A DNA stretch of 64,000 bases from Ursus arctos (lineage: Eukaryota; Chordata; Mammalia; Carnivora; Ursidae). Position 1 is the first letter of the stretch; the number at the start of each line of letters is the position of its first letter. The notes under the pieces were generated by a model. That model searched no databases. It was not told the DNA's origin and saw only the letters and a list, made by a program, of their open reading frames with translations. Location: positions 23,518,501 through 23,582,500 of the forward strand of contig NW_026623050.1 of assembly GCF_023065955.2 (NCBI RefSeq), written 5' to 3'. Shown piece by piece: positions 11,986 to 24,013 of the stretch. The position numbers and the translations under genes were made by a program.

Positions 11986-12364
11986 TTTTTTTTTTTTTTT
12001 TTTTTTAAAGAATGCATCTTTATTTCAGATTCTTCAGTTTTAGGATTTGACAGTTGCTACTAATCATAGGACCGACTAAGGGCCGTGTGAAACTGCTCCT
12101 CATACACCAGGTTTTTTGTTGGTGCTTCATTCAGCATAATATTTGGAGTTACAACATCCTTGAAGGTTTCATAAACTGCAAAGTGGACCTGGAACTTTCT
12201 GCAGCTATTAAGAGCGTCCCTATAGAAATACTGTTCTGTCTCACTACAGGCTCTTGGTTTCTCAAGAATTTTAATAGTGATCTTTCCCCACACCAAAACC
12301 ATTTCATCCGGAGACATTTGTTTACTATCATGCCTCGATCTACACAATTCTTGCTGGAATGCAG
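11986..12364 (-). pseudogene. Retrocopy-like sequence with open frame, unknown parent
   Basis: Read on the minus strand, an uninterrupted frame from about 12364 to TAG at 12058 encodes ~101 residues (...SPDEMVLVWGKITIKILE... to ...QFHTALSRSYD). It is followed by a short 3' UTR, AATAAA near 12,020 and, 12 nt later, a run of 21 A (plus-strand T-run 11986-12006). Signal plus A-tail plus lack of introns is the mark of a processed retrocopy. The frame has no ATG near its start and runs upstream into another A-run (about 12,369-12,388), so it looks 5'-truncated. I do not recognise the parent and assign no function. A sense-strand short SINE abuts its A-tail. Confidence 0.5.
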
Positions 12365-12593
12365 TGTCTTTTTTTTTTTTTTTTTTTTGCTGTGTCTCTG
12401 AAATTAACCTTTATACTCCTGTTTACTTGAGAATTTCATTTTAGAATATGAGCTGCTTTCTAAATTCTTAGGCTCTACACTTGTTGAGGTAACTTTCAGC
12501 CTGGTTCTTTTCTGAGTGGTTGAGCTCATATCCCTGATGACTGCATATTAATGGATCTGGTTCGCTCTTTCCATACATGCTGACAATAAGCAT

Positions 12594-12717
12594 CTTTTTT
12601 TTTACCCTTAAAGTTTATTTATTTTTTACTAATCTCTGCACTCAATGTGGGGCTTGAACTCACCACCCCGAGATCAGGAGTCCCATGTTCTTCCAATGGA
12701 GCCGGCCAGGTGCCCCT
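12594..12717 (-). mobile_element. Short, old SINE, antisense
   Basis: AATCTCTGCACTCAATGTGGG ... GAGCCGGCCAGGTGCCCC, reversed short CAN-SINE. Confidence 0.8.
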
Positions 12718-12789
12718 AAATAATAAGCTTCTAAGCATTTTTACATTCAGTTTGGGCTGGAGGAAAAAACCAACTTCAGAAGCCCCATC

Positions 12790-12945
12790 TTTCTTCTTCT
12801 TCTTCTTCTTTTTTTTTTTTTTTTAAGATTTTATGGATTTTTTGAGCAGGGAGCCTGACATGGGGCTCAATCCTCAGACCCCAGGATCATGACCTGAGCT
12901 GAAGGCAGGTGCTTCACTGACTGAACCACTCAACCGCCCAAGCAC
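12790..12945 (-). mobile_element. SINEC, internally deleted, with (TTC)n tail
   Basis: A (TTC)n tract and T-run, AAGATTTTATGGATTTTTTG, then directly GAGCAGGGAGCCTGACATGG; most of the body is missing. Confidence 0.8.
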
Positions 12946-13519
12946 CACCTTTCTAAAACAGACTTATTTTTCCCTCTAGATCCTTAGGACTGCATGTTCT
13001 GTATAATGTCCCTCCATACCCTCAGTTCAGATTATTACAGTGAATCTTTAAAAATATTTTTAAATACAGTATATACTTGTAGATAATTTAGTGCAATATA
13101 GCATCACACATAAATAAAAGATGATGACATAAGTGCTAGGTGTTGAGGGTTTGTGGTTACATGCTATAAAAGCGTAAAGTAGCTCAAACAAGTGATGTTT
13201 CTTATGACTACCGAACTAATAACCTAGCTGCAGCTATCCTTACCTCTCCTAATCTCAGGAAGTCTCTAATGCCTTGAATATTTTTTAGGACAATACCAAA
13301 ACTTATCTTTGTTTAGGCCTCTCAAAACCATGTTTTGCAAGTCCAATCTGGACTAAACATACAAGCTCATGTGGGTGTTATTTGATGTTTAGGGTGCTGA
13401 TGTTTTTGTTACTTTACCTATGGTGAGTAATTTTAGGTATTAAAGAAAATGTAAATACGTGATTACAACCCAGGTGGGTATTCAAAATAACCACTGAGAA
13501 GAGCTGCATTCTTTTTTCT

Positions 13520-13885
13520 TATCTTAAGATTTATTTATTTATTTTAGAGAGAAAGAGTGTGCACACAGTGAGGTGAAGGAGAGGGAGAGTCTTTTTTTTT
13601 TTTTTTTAAAGATTTTATTTATATGAGAAAGAGAGTGCATGAGCGGGGTGGGGTGGGGGAAGAAAGAGGGACAACCAGACCTCCCTGCTAGGTGCGGAGC
13701 CTGACCTGGGGCTCAATCCCAGGACCCTGAGATCATGACCTGAGCCAAAGTCAGACGCTTAACCAACTGAGCCACCCAGGTCCCCCTAGGGAGAGAGTCT
13801 TAAGCAGACTCCACGCTGAGTGTAGAGCCCAACTCAGGGCCTGATCTCAGAACCCTGAGATCATGACTTGAGCCAAAACCAAGAG
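13520..13885 (-). mobile_element. SINEC nested in SINEC, same orientation
   Basis: The outer element (13520-13593 and 13793-13885) is split by an inner SINEC (about 13594-13787, head GAGCCACCCAGGTCCCCC). GAGAGTCTT is duplicated at 13585-13593 and 13793-13801. Confidence 0.85.
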
Positions 13886-14165
13886 TCACATATTTTATGC
13901 CAGTGATTGGTCTGACATATCATTTCTCATATTCTTAGGTCAGTTGGTGAACATTTGTTGAACATTTCATTCCGCAGGTGTTTTATTGACTGCCAGGCAT
14001 TGTGCTGGTCATATTTGCTAGTCATAATTTTTAATTCTATTACCATTATTTCTTTGGGGAAGAAACTTCACAATGTATTTTGTAAGAAAGGATTATGATT
14101 TCTTGGGTAACTAAAATTTTTGTTCTTTTTTTATATTAACTAATTTAATACTGATGTCATTTAAG

Positions 14166-14329
14166 GTCTCGTTCAACTCTTGGACACTCCAGATCTCATT
14201 GGAGCCAAGGTTCAAATTCTCATACAAGTCGGCCACAGGAGCCACGGAACCGTAGTAGGATTTCTACTGTTATACAACCCTTGAGGCAAAATGCAGCAGA
14301 AGTTGTGGACCTTACTGTTGACGAAGATG
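14166..14329 (+). CDS. RNF111: RNF111 exon B: SUMO-interacting motif 3
   Basis: This 164-nt exon completes the split Arg codon from exon A and ends with the G of a Glu codon before GTAAGT. It encodes [15 protein letters not shown]..., an Arg/Ser-rich basic patch, and then [18 protein letters not shown] followed by DED is the third and strongest-looking SIM: a hydrophobic core with an acidic tail. With exon A it makes the SIM cluster used to recognise poly-SUMO chains. Phase continuity with the neighbouring exons is exact. Two antisense SINECs follow in the next intron (14545-14964). Confidence 0.95.
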
Positions 14330-14544
14330 GTAAGTTGGATTAGTAACAGTATAGAATTATGAAGAGAATTAATAAAATCAAATATCTTTGAAACTCCTAT
14401 AATGAAAGTCCTACTACTGCTTCCTGGTAACATTGTTGAACTACAGGAAAGTTGTCAGATACCCAGTCTTATTTTTCAGTTCATATAACAGCCTCAGTTT
14501 GTAACTTGTGCCTAAAATTCTGTTTAATTGCTTGGTATTTTCTT

Positions 14545-14736
14545 TTTCTTTTTTAAGATTTTATTTATTTATTTGACAGAGACAGCCAGCAAGAGAGGGA
14601 ACACAAGCAGGGGGAGTGGGAGAGGAAGAAGCAGGCTCCTAGCAGAGGTCCCCGATGTGGGGCTCGATCCCAGGACTCTGGGATCACGCCCTGAGCCGAA
14701 GGCAGATACTTAACGACTGCGCCACCCAGGCGCCCC
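14545..14736 (-). mobile_element. Young SINEC
   Basis: GACAGAGACAGCCAGCAAGAG ... GCGCCACCCAGGCGCCCC, about 215 nt after the exon B donor. Confidence 0.93.
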
Positions 14737-14765
14737 AGTAGTTATTTTCTTAGTGAAAAAAGTAC

Positions 14766-14964
14766 TTTTTTTTTCTTAAAGATTTTATTTATTTATTTGA
14801 GAGAGAGAAGAGAGAGAACATGAGCAAGGATGGGGCAGAGGGAGGGGGAGAAGCAGACTCTTCACTGAGCAGGGAGCCCAATGCAGGGCTCAATCCCAAG
14901 ACCTTGGGATCATGACCTGCGCTGAAGGCAGATGTTTAACTTACTGGGCCACCCAGTTGCACCC
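14766..14964 (-). mobile_element. SINEC, older copy
   Basis: CTTAAAGATTTTATTTATTT ... GGGCCACCCAGTTGCACCC, with imperfect flanking repeats AGTACTTTT / ATACTTTT. Confidence 0.88.
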
Positions 14965-15151
14965 AAAAAAAATACTTTTACAAGTGGTAATTTAATCTAC
15001 TCTCAGACTTACCTATTAATTTCCTTTATAATATTAGTGTCATACTTTAACTTTGCTATGAAAAATAGAAATGACACTTTTTAAATGTAACAGAAAAGCA
15101 ATGTAACTTGAATTTATATGGTAAATATTGGTTTTTGCCGTGTTGAAATTT

Positions 15152-15285
15152 GGGGCACCTGGGTGGTTCGGTTGGTTAAGTGACTGACTCTTGATCTCAG
15201 CTCAGGTCTCAATCTCATGGTCGTGAGTTCAAACCCCATGTTAGGCTCCACACTAGGCATGGAGCCTACTTAAAAAAGAAAGAAA
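15152..15285 (+). mobile_element. Short, old SINE, sense
   Basis: GGGGCACCTGGGTGGTTCGG ... GTGAGTTCAAACCCCATG ... CCTACTTAAAAAAG. Confidence 0.85.
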
Positions 15286-16070
15286 GGTGAAAGTTATTTT
15301 TAAAGGTTATGTTATCCTCTAATATTACTGGTACTTTTTGTGCTGCTTTAGTGTTTTCTTTCAGCTTATAACTGCATCCAAGCAACTAGGAAAGGAAGCT
15401 AGAGTTGGAAAATAGAGATTAAGGAAAGTAGTAGCATGTATGAGTATGTGAATACATACGTGAATTTCCCCACATACTAAGAATTACCTTTAGGTATAAA
15501 TTACATATTAGAAGGTGATGGTCAATCATAATTTCCTTAAAGGAAGATGGTGAGCCGTATGTGAATTTGTTAGCTATAAATTGGAGAAAGGATACAGCTA
15601 GAGTTACAGGCCTTGTGCAATAAGCTTTTATATGGATTGTTTGCAGCTTGGATGATCATAGCTTTCAGAGTATCACTACTTTGGAATTAAGATGTTCATG
15701 AAGAGATCATTTATTCCCACTGTCTCCATTTCATTCAACCATGTCTCAGTTTTTATTTTGAAGCGTCATAAATTATCTGTAAGATGGTGGTTAATGTATT
15801 AGGGATTAATTAGAGATTCCTCAGAGTTAATTAATTTAGGATTACTACTTGGAAACTGTGTTTTCCCCTGTGACATCTGTCAGCCAGTAAGTAGGAAAAG
15901 GTGACAGAGTAGTCTTTTAACCCTCTGGAATTAGTTCAACCAGAATACTTTTACTAAGCTGTAAATATATTCCAGGGATCAGTAGATGCCCCTGTCTCTC
16001 TGCTAGTTTCTCTCAATAGAAAGCATCTGTCTTACTAAAAATGAGTCCTGAATATTAAGTATATCAGTTA

Positions 16071-16310
16071 GACCAGTGGTTCTTAAGTGGTGACCATTTT
16101 GTGCCCCAGAAGACAGTTGGCAATATCTGTAGACATTTGTGGTTCTTATAGTTGCAGGAGAACATTACTAATATCTAATGGGGAGAGGCCCAGGATGCTG
16201 TTGTAAACATCCTACAATGCGCAGGACAGCCGTGCCCCTACCCTCACTCCTGTCCCTAGCAAAGAATCACCCAACCCAAAATATCAATACTGCTAAGGTT
16301 GAGAAATTGA
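16071..16310 (+). mobile_element. MER20 DNA transposon
   Basis: CCAGTGGTTCTTAAGTGGTG, GGCAATATCTGTAGACATTT, CATCCTACAATGCGCAGGAC and GGTTGAGAAATTGAG track the MER20 consensus end to end. Confidence 0.75.
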
Positions 16311-16829
16311 GATACACCATTTGCAAAGAAACAGAGGTTCTTCCCTCTGCGTTTTATGTATAAGCAAATATATTTGTTTAAGCATCCAAAGTACATTGTC
16401 CCATGTAGATCAGCAGGGACTATTTGTGTTTCAGGAATCAGCTTAGCACACCACATTGTATACAGTACTTTGTCCTCTCATTCTAGATCACATTAAGAGA
16501 GTCCCTTTTCTTACCCAATTGTTGTGAATATGCTTTGGACAGACTTAGCCTCACTTTTTAAACAACTGTTTTATAATTAGAGTCTAAAGTAGAGCTCGTA
16601 CGTAAGTCCAGGTCTGCCTGAAATTTATTTTCTACAAAAATTTTAATTTTTATTAGAATGCACTGATGAATATTAACATTTGCAAAAAATTTTTTGAAGA
16701 CATACAAAAAGGCCTGTAAAAAAAGATTAGAACAGTTTTAAAAATCATAGCTAATGTTTAAGTGGTTACTGTTGTATAAACTATTCTGTAGAATGGTTTA
16801 TATATGTGACCTCAGTTCATCCTAACAAT

Positions 16830-16985
16830 AGTTGTGTGAAGAAAATTCTGTACTTTCCCAGTTCTACAGATGAGGAAATGGGAGAGTGGTTAAGTAATTT
16901 ATCCATGACTTAGTGTCAGTGGTGAAATCAGAATTGCTTATCCAAGCAGTCTGACTCCAGAATCCATTCTGTAGCAGAGAAAGTG
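16830..16985 (+). mobile_element. MIR SINE fragment
   Basis: TACAGATGAGGAAATGGGAG, GGTTAAGTAATTTATCCATG and CAGTCTGACTCCAGAATCC match the MIR core and tail. Confidence 0.7.
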
Positions 16986-17370
16986 TAATTTGTAATACTG
17001 TTCTGACAGCCTGTGACAATGTGTATGAAAATAATATAAAGGGACTTTTACTTTCCTTTTCTCATTTTCTTCTTTGTGATAGATCAGAAAATTTACATAG
17101 CTGTTACCCAAAAAACTGTGATAATCACCTGAGTTATTGGAATATGTATATGTGTTGGATTTTTTTAAATGTAGTAATCATATTTTAGTTACATGTCACT
17201 TTAATGTTGCAGGCTAGCTTTATGAAGGTTTTTTAAATTATATATTGTGCTTATTGGAGAGTTCATATTTTTAAAGTTTGTTTTAATAATTATAAAACTG
17301 TTACCTTGAATTAAAATATAACCAATCACCTAATATATGAAATGCTAAATAAACATCTTGTATTTTGTAG

Positions 17371-17565
17371 AGCCTACTGTAGTACCAACCACTTCTGCGA
17401 GAATGGAATCACAAACCACAAGCACTTCCAGTAACAATTCAAATCCATCTACCTCTGAGCAGGCCTCTGATACTGCTTCAGCTGTCACTGGTAGCCAACC
17501 CTCCACAGTGTCAGAGACTTCAGCTACTCTTACAAGCAATAGTATGACTGGTACTTCTGTAGGAG
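17371..17565 (+). CDS. RNF111: RNF111 exon C: Ser/Thr-rich linker
   Basis: This is a 195-nt exon, with phase 1 at both ends, between a TTTTGTAG acceptor and a GTATGT donor. It encodes EPTVVPTTSARMESQTTSTS..., almost entirely Ser, Thr, Ala, Asn and Gln. It is a low-complexity, probably disordered linker between the SIM cluster and the His-rich middle region. Its length is a multiple of three with equal phases, so skipping it would keep the reading frame. No catalytic or structured motif is visible. The assignment rests on frame continuity with exons B and D and on recognised RNF111 sequence. Confidence 0.93.
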
Positions 17566-17759
17566 GTATGTGATAAAGTGGGGCAGGACTTTTTCATTAC
17601 TCTTGTTAGAAAAAGTATTGATTTTAGCTATATTAGCAAGAGCATATTCTTAGGATAAACCGTATGTGAGCAAAGTAGTCTCTTTAGAATTAGACTGTGA
17701 TTTCATATTTGAGTTTGTGTGCTATGTATTACCAAAGTATCATAGCTCAACTGAAAGAG

Positions 17760-18390
17760 ATCAGAGAGAATTAAATGGCTGACTAAAAATATAATAACAA
17801 AAGAAAAAATAGGTAAATTAAACTTCATCAAAATTTAAAACTTTTGTACATCAAAAGACATTATCAAGAAAGTGAAAAGGCAGCCTACAGAATGGGAGAA
17901 AAATACTTGAAAATCATATATCTGGTAAGGGTCTAGTATCTAGACTATATAAAGAACTTACACAGTTCAACAATAAAAAGACAGATACCCCAGTTCAAAA
18001 GTGGGCAAAGAATTTGCATAGGTATTTTTCCGGAGAGGATACACAGTTGATCAAGAAGGACATGAAAACAGCATCATTAGTTATTAGAGGAATGTAAATC
18101 AAAGCAGTGAAGCACTGCTCTATCCTTATCAGGATGTCTGTTATTAAAAACAAAAACAAAAACAAAACGAAAGAACAGGAAATCAGAAAATAACCAGTGT
18201 TGACAAGAATGTAGAGGAATTAGAACCATAGTGAACATCTGGTGGGAATGTAAAATGCTGCAGTCGCTATGGAAAATACTTTGGCGGTTCCTCAAAAAGT
18301 TAAACCATAGTTACTCTGTGACCTACAGTTTCACTCCTAGGTATGTCCCCAAAAGAATTGAAAATGAGGATGGGAGTTTTTTAAAAAGTT
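17760..18390 (+). mobile_element. L1 ORF2 end / 3' fragment, sense
   Basis: AAACTTCATCAAAATTTAAAAC, CAGCCTACAGAATGGGAG, AGTGGGCAAAGAATTTGC and GGTGGGAATGTAAAATGC are hallmark L1 ORF2 C-terminal phrases. Frame is broken. Confidence 0.8.
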
Positions 18391-20379
18391 TGATGATGTC
18401 CATTTTCTCTTTTTTTTTTTTTTTGCTGTCATATCTAAGAAACCATTTCCTAACCCAGGATCACAAAGATATACTCCTGTGTTTTAAGTGTTTCAGCTCT
18501 TACCTCAGATTATTTATTATTTTTCAGTTAGTAGTGATATCTCTGGTTCTTTTTCCTGTCACCTGTTTAACTGAGCATTAAACTAGCCTTCTTTCTTTCT
18601 GAACAATGGCATGGAGATAAGAACTTGCCTAATATTTACTAACTGGGTTGTTGTAGACCCTGATTTGACTATATCACCGTTAACAATGAAACCACCTTAT
18701 GTTTCTATCATTTTTTAATAGTATCTTATTCAGTTCTTACAATATCATTATAACTTATATTGAGCAGATTAGGAAATCTTCTTGTGGCTGGATTTAGGTC
18801 TTACTGTTACGGAAAATTGAGAGTAGAATCCAGAGCCCAAGGAAGTTTCCCAAAGATGTCTTTTAAATACTATGTTCTTTGAAAAAAAAATGTAGGGAGA
18901 AATGAAATGGGCTAATTTTTACTTCATTTATCGAGTGTATACTCTTTCCCAAGTACCCTACTGTCTTATATGTTACTATATATACTATCACTTAATTTTA
19001 AAAATTTCCTTGTTATTAATATTACTCTTCCCATTTCAGAAGTGAAGAAATCTGGACATTAAATACTTTCAAAGCCAATAATAATCTTTGAGGCAAAGAT
19101 TTGAACTCTTCTTATTCACTCCTTTCTCCTGATAGCTTTATGTACTCTTGTCTAGATTTTACGTGACACATAAAAAACTTTTATTTACTTATGTATTTTT
19201 CAAGACTCTTGTTCGCTCCGAATTCACATTTAATATCTAAGGTAGTGACTTCACTATCTGAATAGTTTTCTCATGATACTACTTTACCTATATTGATGAC
19301 TACCTTTGGGATAGACTTGCTTGTGTTGTGTTTCTTTAGACAAGGAGAACCTTGTTCCAGGCCAAATTGTTCCTTGTATAAACCTGGTAGAAGCACATAC
19401 AGGCACTCATATGACATTAGCGGCACTCAGTTGACTTCATTTCCTGCTAAGACTCTATTGAACATCAGTCTCCTGTTTTCTTCATATCGTGTTCTTACTT
19501 TGTACCTTCTTGCATATTTCCAGCCTTGAATCACTCAAGCCATCTAGCTTCACTCCTATCCAGGTTTTTAGATGGGGCTGGTGAAAATTACGCAACCAAG
19601 CAGATTGGTGCCTCATGAACTTATGGTATCTAATCTTGGGCTTTTGGTAATAAGTTGCCATAGTATGATGTATCTCATTTAATTCCCTTTCTTTCCCCTT
19701 AGCGGCTATTCTAAAATTCTCTAATTCTCCTCAAGACTTTCATTCCCCCAGGGAAAAATAAATAAAAAGTAAATGAAAGTTCTCAAGCACTCATAACTTC
19801 CAACCCTTTCATGAAAACTTTTATACCTATCCTTCTCTCCTGACTCCTGGTCTTTTAATTCCTTCTTGTTCTTTGCAGTCCCTTTATTGGTTCTCTACTT
19901 TTTGTCTCTTCTTATGTCCTTGACCTTGCTTTAACGGTTACCTTCTCAGCATCTCTGCTTGTTCCATTCCCTTAGTGTGCGTGTGTACATTTGTGTTAAG
20001 TCTTGTACATGTAAATGGATCTTCTATACCTTAAACTCCTTCCTTTAACTTGCTTCTGACTCCTGTCAAAACAGACGTGTTAAAAAGTCTGGCAATAATC
20101 TTCTTTTTATCTCTCTTTTCTCCCAGGACTCTATTCTTATCCTTTCTCACTGGCCCATCTCATAGCTGCATGTGTTTTCAGCTACCACCAGTATGCCAGT
20201 GACCTTCCATTTGTGTTTACAGAGCCCTCTTCTTGTTTTAAATTTTCATATCCAGCTGCCTGCTGGACATCTCCTCTGGACCATTCTGTGGTCACCTCAA
20301 ACTCAGCATGCCCCAAGCAGCTCATCATCTGTCTGACTTTTCTGTGTGCTCCTTGCTTTATCCATGCATGATCTCTTAT

Positions 20380-20480
20380 ATATTCATTTATTCAAATATT
20401 TATTGATTGCACACTATAAATCAGGCACTGTTCTAGGCATTGGGAAGAAAACATAAATTTTCTGTCCTAACAGAACTAAT
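20380..20480 (+). mobile_element. L2 LINE 3' fragment
   Basis: TTATTCAAATATTTATTGATTG and CAGGCACTGTTCTAGGCATTG match the L2 3' end. Confidence 0.6.
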
Positions 20481-20504
20481 AATGTTCTAGTGGATAATAA
20501 TACC

Positions 20505-20695
20505 TAACATCTGTTAAGCTCATAATGCTGGTCCATGATTTACCTACATTAACTTTGATTTTTGTAATAACTTATGAGGCAGATTCTGTTACTCTTCTTA
20601 CTTTATAGGTGGAGTAACTTGCCCATGGTTGTATGGTAATGGAGCAAGTTTTCAAACCTAGGAAGTCTGGCTTGGAGCCTGTACTCTTTCTTTAT
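20505..20695 (+). mobile_element. MIR SINE fragment
   Basis: TAACTTATGAGGCAGATTC, AACTTGCCCATGGTTGTATG and GAAGTCTGGCTTGGAGCC. Confidence 0.65.
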
Positions 20696-20699
20696 TTCT

Positions 20700-20905
20700 C
20701 AGTCTTGACACTGTTGTCTTTGTGCTGCACAGTTCTTTGTATGGGGGGCTGCCCTGTGTGTTGTAGGATATTTAGCAGCATTTTTGGCCTCTATCTACTA
20801 AATACCAGTAGTACCACTTCCCCTCCATGTGTGACCAACAAAAATACCCCAGGTTTTGCCAGATGTTCCCTGGGGCACAACATTGCCCTATACTATATTA
20901 GAACC
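20700..20905 (-). mobile_element. MER20 DNA transposon, antisense
   Basis: GGGGGGCTGCCCTGTGTGTTG, TAGCAGCATTTTTGGCCTC and TGTTCCCTGGGGCACAAC are the reverse complement of MER20. Confidence 0.72.
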
Positions 20906-21167
20906 CAGTGCTTCTGTTCTAATGCTGGTTGATTTATATCTTAAATTGTTTCCATACTTGGTAATGATGATCTTCTTGAGGACGAAAGATCAAGTTTTTT
21001 TCTTCTTAGCACTTAGCTCCATTCATGCCTCTTTTCCCTTGTGAGGTGAATTTATATTTAGCAAGGGCTTATTGAACAACCTACATTGTGCAGGCCTGTT
21101 TCTAGTTGCCAGAGATAAAACAACAGAGGCAGACAACATCATAAGTTATTTTAAAGGCCAGGACTTT

Positions 21168-21292
21168 CGGGGTGCCTGGGTGGCTTAGCTAAGCATCTGA
21201 CACTTGATCTCAGCTCAGGTCTTGATCTCAAGGTCGTGAGTTTAAATCCCCCATTGGGCTCCAGGCTGGGCGTGGAACCTACTTAAAAAAAA
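21168..21292 (+). mobile_element. Short, old SINE with 15-bp target-site duplication
   Basis: GGGGTGCCTGGGTGGCTTAG ... CCTACTTAAAAAA. Flanked by AAAGGCCAGGACTTT at 21153-21167 and 21293-21307. Confidence 0.9.
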
Positions 21293-21879
21293 AAAGGCCA
21301 GGACTTTGGTTTTCACCATTGTATTTTCCAGTGCCTTTTGTAGACCTTTACCATGCCATTATTATGTGTAAGACTTGCCAGATGAATGAATAGATGCATG
21401 AATACGTCTCAATAATCCTGCTAGAATTATAGTGAAAGTACTTTAACCAGCTTTATGTCACTGGGCCATGGAATTGATTTCTCTGATGCAGGTTTTTTTA
21501 TTGTCTCATTTTTAGTGGATACTGTGTGGGCTAATTCTAATAAAAAGGAAGTATTTTATTTGCTTGATCAGACCTTGGTATTTCCCTTCTAATTTATGGC
21601 AGTTTTCCTTGATCAGTAACTGGAACAAGAGGAGATTCAGTCGTCTTTACTTTGGGTTGCTATCCTGTTTAAGCAACAGAGAGGTTCTGCACTCTAGGAA
21701 AATAGACTATTGATTTAATTGGAAGCCAAAACTGTACCCTAAGAGGTAGAACTATAAGGTCAGTCTTCTTTCTGAGGCCACATTGTTAGTGATATGACCT
21801 TTTAAATATGTGTTCAGCTGTAAATATAGTGTTTCCTTGTCTCTCACTCTGACTCCACTCCTACATTTTATTTTACTTT

Positions 21880-22280
21880 ATTTTTATTTTTTTTAAGATT
21901 TTATTTGAGGGGCGCCTGGGTGGCACAGCGGTTGGGCATCTGCCTTCAGCTCAGGGCGTGAGCCCGGCGTTACGGGATCGAGCCCCACATCGGGCTCCTC
22001 CGCTATGAGCCTGCTTCTTCCTCTCCCACTCCCCCTGCTTGTGTTCCCTTTCTCGCTGGCTGTCTCTATCTCTGTCAAATAAATAAATAAAATCTTAAAA
22101 AAAAAATAAGATTTTATTTGAGACAGAGAGAGAGCACAAGCGAGGTGAAAGGGCAGAGGGAGAAGGAGAAGCAGACTCTCCACTGAGCAGGGAGCCCATG
22201 TGGGACTCAATCCCAGAACCCAGGGATCATGACCTGAGTCGAAGGCAGATGCCTAACTGACTGAGCCACCCAGGTGCCCC
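21880..22280 (-). mobile_element. Antisense SINEC split by a sense SINEC
   Basis: The outer antisense copy (tail AAGATTTTATTTGAG, head GAGCCACCCAGGTGCCCC) is interrupted by a complete young sense SINEC at 21910-22107 (GGCGCCTGGGTGGCACAGCG ... AAATAAAATCTTA). AAGATTTTATTTGAG is duplicated at 21895-21909 and 22108-22122. Opposite orientation gives foldback potential. Confidence 0.95.
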
Positions 22281-22722
22281 CCCTTCTACATTTTAGAGTT
22301 ACACATAATCCTCAGATAGCTGGATTTGTAAAATTAAAGCATCTGAATTGGAAGTAACTATGAAGATCATTTAGTCTACCCACTGAATGGATTTAGTGTT
22401 CCAGAGGTTTTTGATCATTTTTTATGAAGTAACACAATAAATGATATTTGTGCAACAGGAGCTGAGATAAAACCCTGAAAATGTTGCCAGAAGTAAAGCT
22501 ACTGTCATAGTTATTGCTACAAATATTACAGCATATGGAAAATAATTAATGTTTGATTCAGCATAACAAAGATAAGCTGTTGATCATAGTCTGTCCCTGA
22601 TAAGCTAGTTGTAACTTTGTCCAGGTTATTTAAGAAAATTGGAATGCAAATGGATGAAAGTGACATAATTATAGAACTGCCTTTGAATCAGCTGTAATTT
22701 ATGTTTTAAAGGTAAACACCTT

Positions 22723-22935
22723 GGGGTGTCTGGGTGGCTCAGTCTGTTAAGTGTCTAACTGATTTTGGCTGAGGTCATGATCTCAGGGTTGTGAGATTGA
22801 GCCCCATGTCAGGCTTCATGCTCAGTGAGGTGTCTGCTGGAGATTCTCTCTCCCTCCCTCTTCCTCTGTGCCTCCGCCGCCCCCCGCTCATATAAATAAG
22901 TAAATCTTAGAAAAAAAAGAGGGAGCTTAAAAAAA
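22723..22935 (+). mobile_element. SINEC, sense, 10-bp duplication
   Basis: GGGTGTCTGGGTGGCTCAG ... CATATAAATAAGTAAATCTT. Flanked by TAAACACCTT at 22713-22722 and 22936-22945. Confidence 0.92.
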
Positions 22936-23644
22936 TAAACACCTTGTCAACTTTGTTGTTGTTTTTACAAGTTACTTATAATATTTAACCTCAACTGATG
23001 CTAACAAGGTAGTATTAATTCCAGGAGGCAATTAGAAATGAGTAAAAATTAGTAATTTTTTTCCATCCAAGTTCACAGATTCCTGAATTCTAGTTCCAAG
23101 GTTAAGAACCTTTACAAAAGAGTACAAGAAATTAGCCCAAATAGGACAGACTCGGAGCTTGGGGGAAAAAAGAAAAGTACAGAGATTTAGAATAGAGATA
23201 CTGCCTAACAGGGTTTAGATCACAGACCTTACCCAGAAGAGAATCAGGAAAGGCAGGATACAACACGTATGGGAGGGCAGACCCAGGGAAATTACAGGGA
23301 GGTTTGCTGCAGTCAGACGATCAACCAGAGCCTGAAGCGCACCCCACCCAGATTCATTTATGTGAGCCTGTAAATTCCTTTTATTATTTAGCCAGTTTGT
23401 GTTGAATTTTTGTATTATTTATGAGTAACTAGAATCTTCCTAATCAGTACATTGGCACAGAAGAGATTGGCTAGGTTCTGTGAGCCAGATAGGAGCAGGG
23501 TATCCCTGGTCTTGGTTACTCTAGAAATAGGGCCATAATAGTGGTACTCTAGAATCCTAAGGGTTCTGAGGAGATGACTCAGGAATCAGGTGCAGAAGGG
23601 CGTTGGGGGGAAGGACAGGGCTCTGGCCTCTCCACTCTTCTAAT

Positions 23645-23857
23645 GTGTGTTTTTTTTTTTTTTGTCTTTAAATTTTTTTAAGTTTTTGTTTGAGAGAGAG
23701 AGGGAGAGCAAGCAGGAGCACGGTGAGGGGCATAGGCAGAGAGTCAAGCTGATTCCCTGATGAGCAGGGAGCCCAAGGCAGGACTGGATCCCAGGACCCT
23801 GGGATCATGACCTGAGCTGAAGGCAGACGTTTAACTGACTGAGCTACCTAGGCACTC
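23645..23857 (-). mobile_element. SINEC with 15-bp duplication
   Basis: T-run ... GAGCTACCTAGGCACTC. Flanked by CTCCACTCTTCTAAT at 23630-23644 and 23858-23872. Confidence 0.92.
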
Positions 23858-23895
23858 CTCCACTCTTCTAATTTTTATATTTTAAGTAAAAAAAA

Positions 23896-24005
23896 AATTT
23901 TTTTTTAAGATTTTATTTTTAAGCAATCTCTACACCAAACATGGGGCTCAAACTCAACCCCAAGATCAAGAATTGGTCGCTCCAACCGACTGGGCCATTT
24001 AAACA
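23896..24005 (-). mobile_element. Short, old SINE, antisense
   Basis: TTTTTAAGCAATCTCTACACC ... GACTGGGCCA. Confidence 0.78.
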
Positions 24006-24013
24006 TCATGGTA

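Noticed and set aside
12054..12401. Plus-strand 115-codon frame
   Set aside because: It is the antisense shadow of the minus-strand retrocopy, whose poly(A) signal and tail fix the orientation.
21893..22210. Minus-strand frame of 105 codons, and similar frames at 24842-25090, 10016-10297 and 54290-54620
   Set aside because: All lie within SINEC copies and translate the same repeat text (…GNTSRGSGRGRSR… or its shadow).
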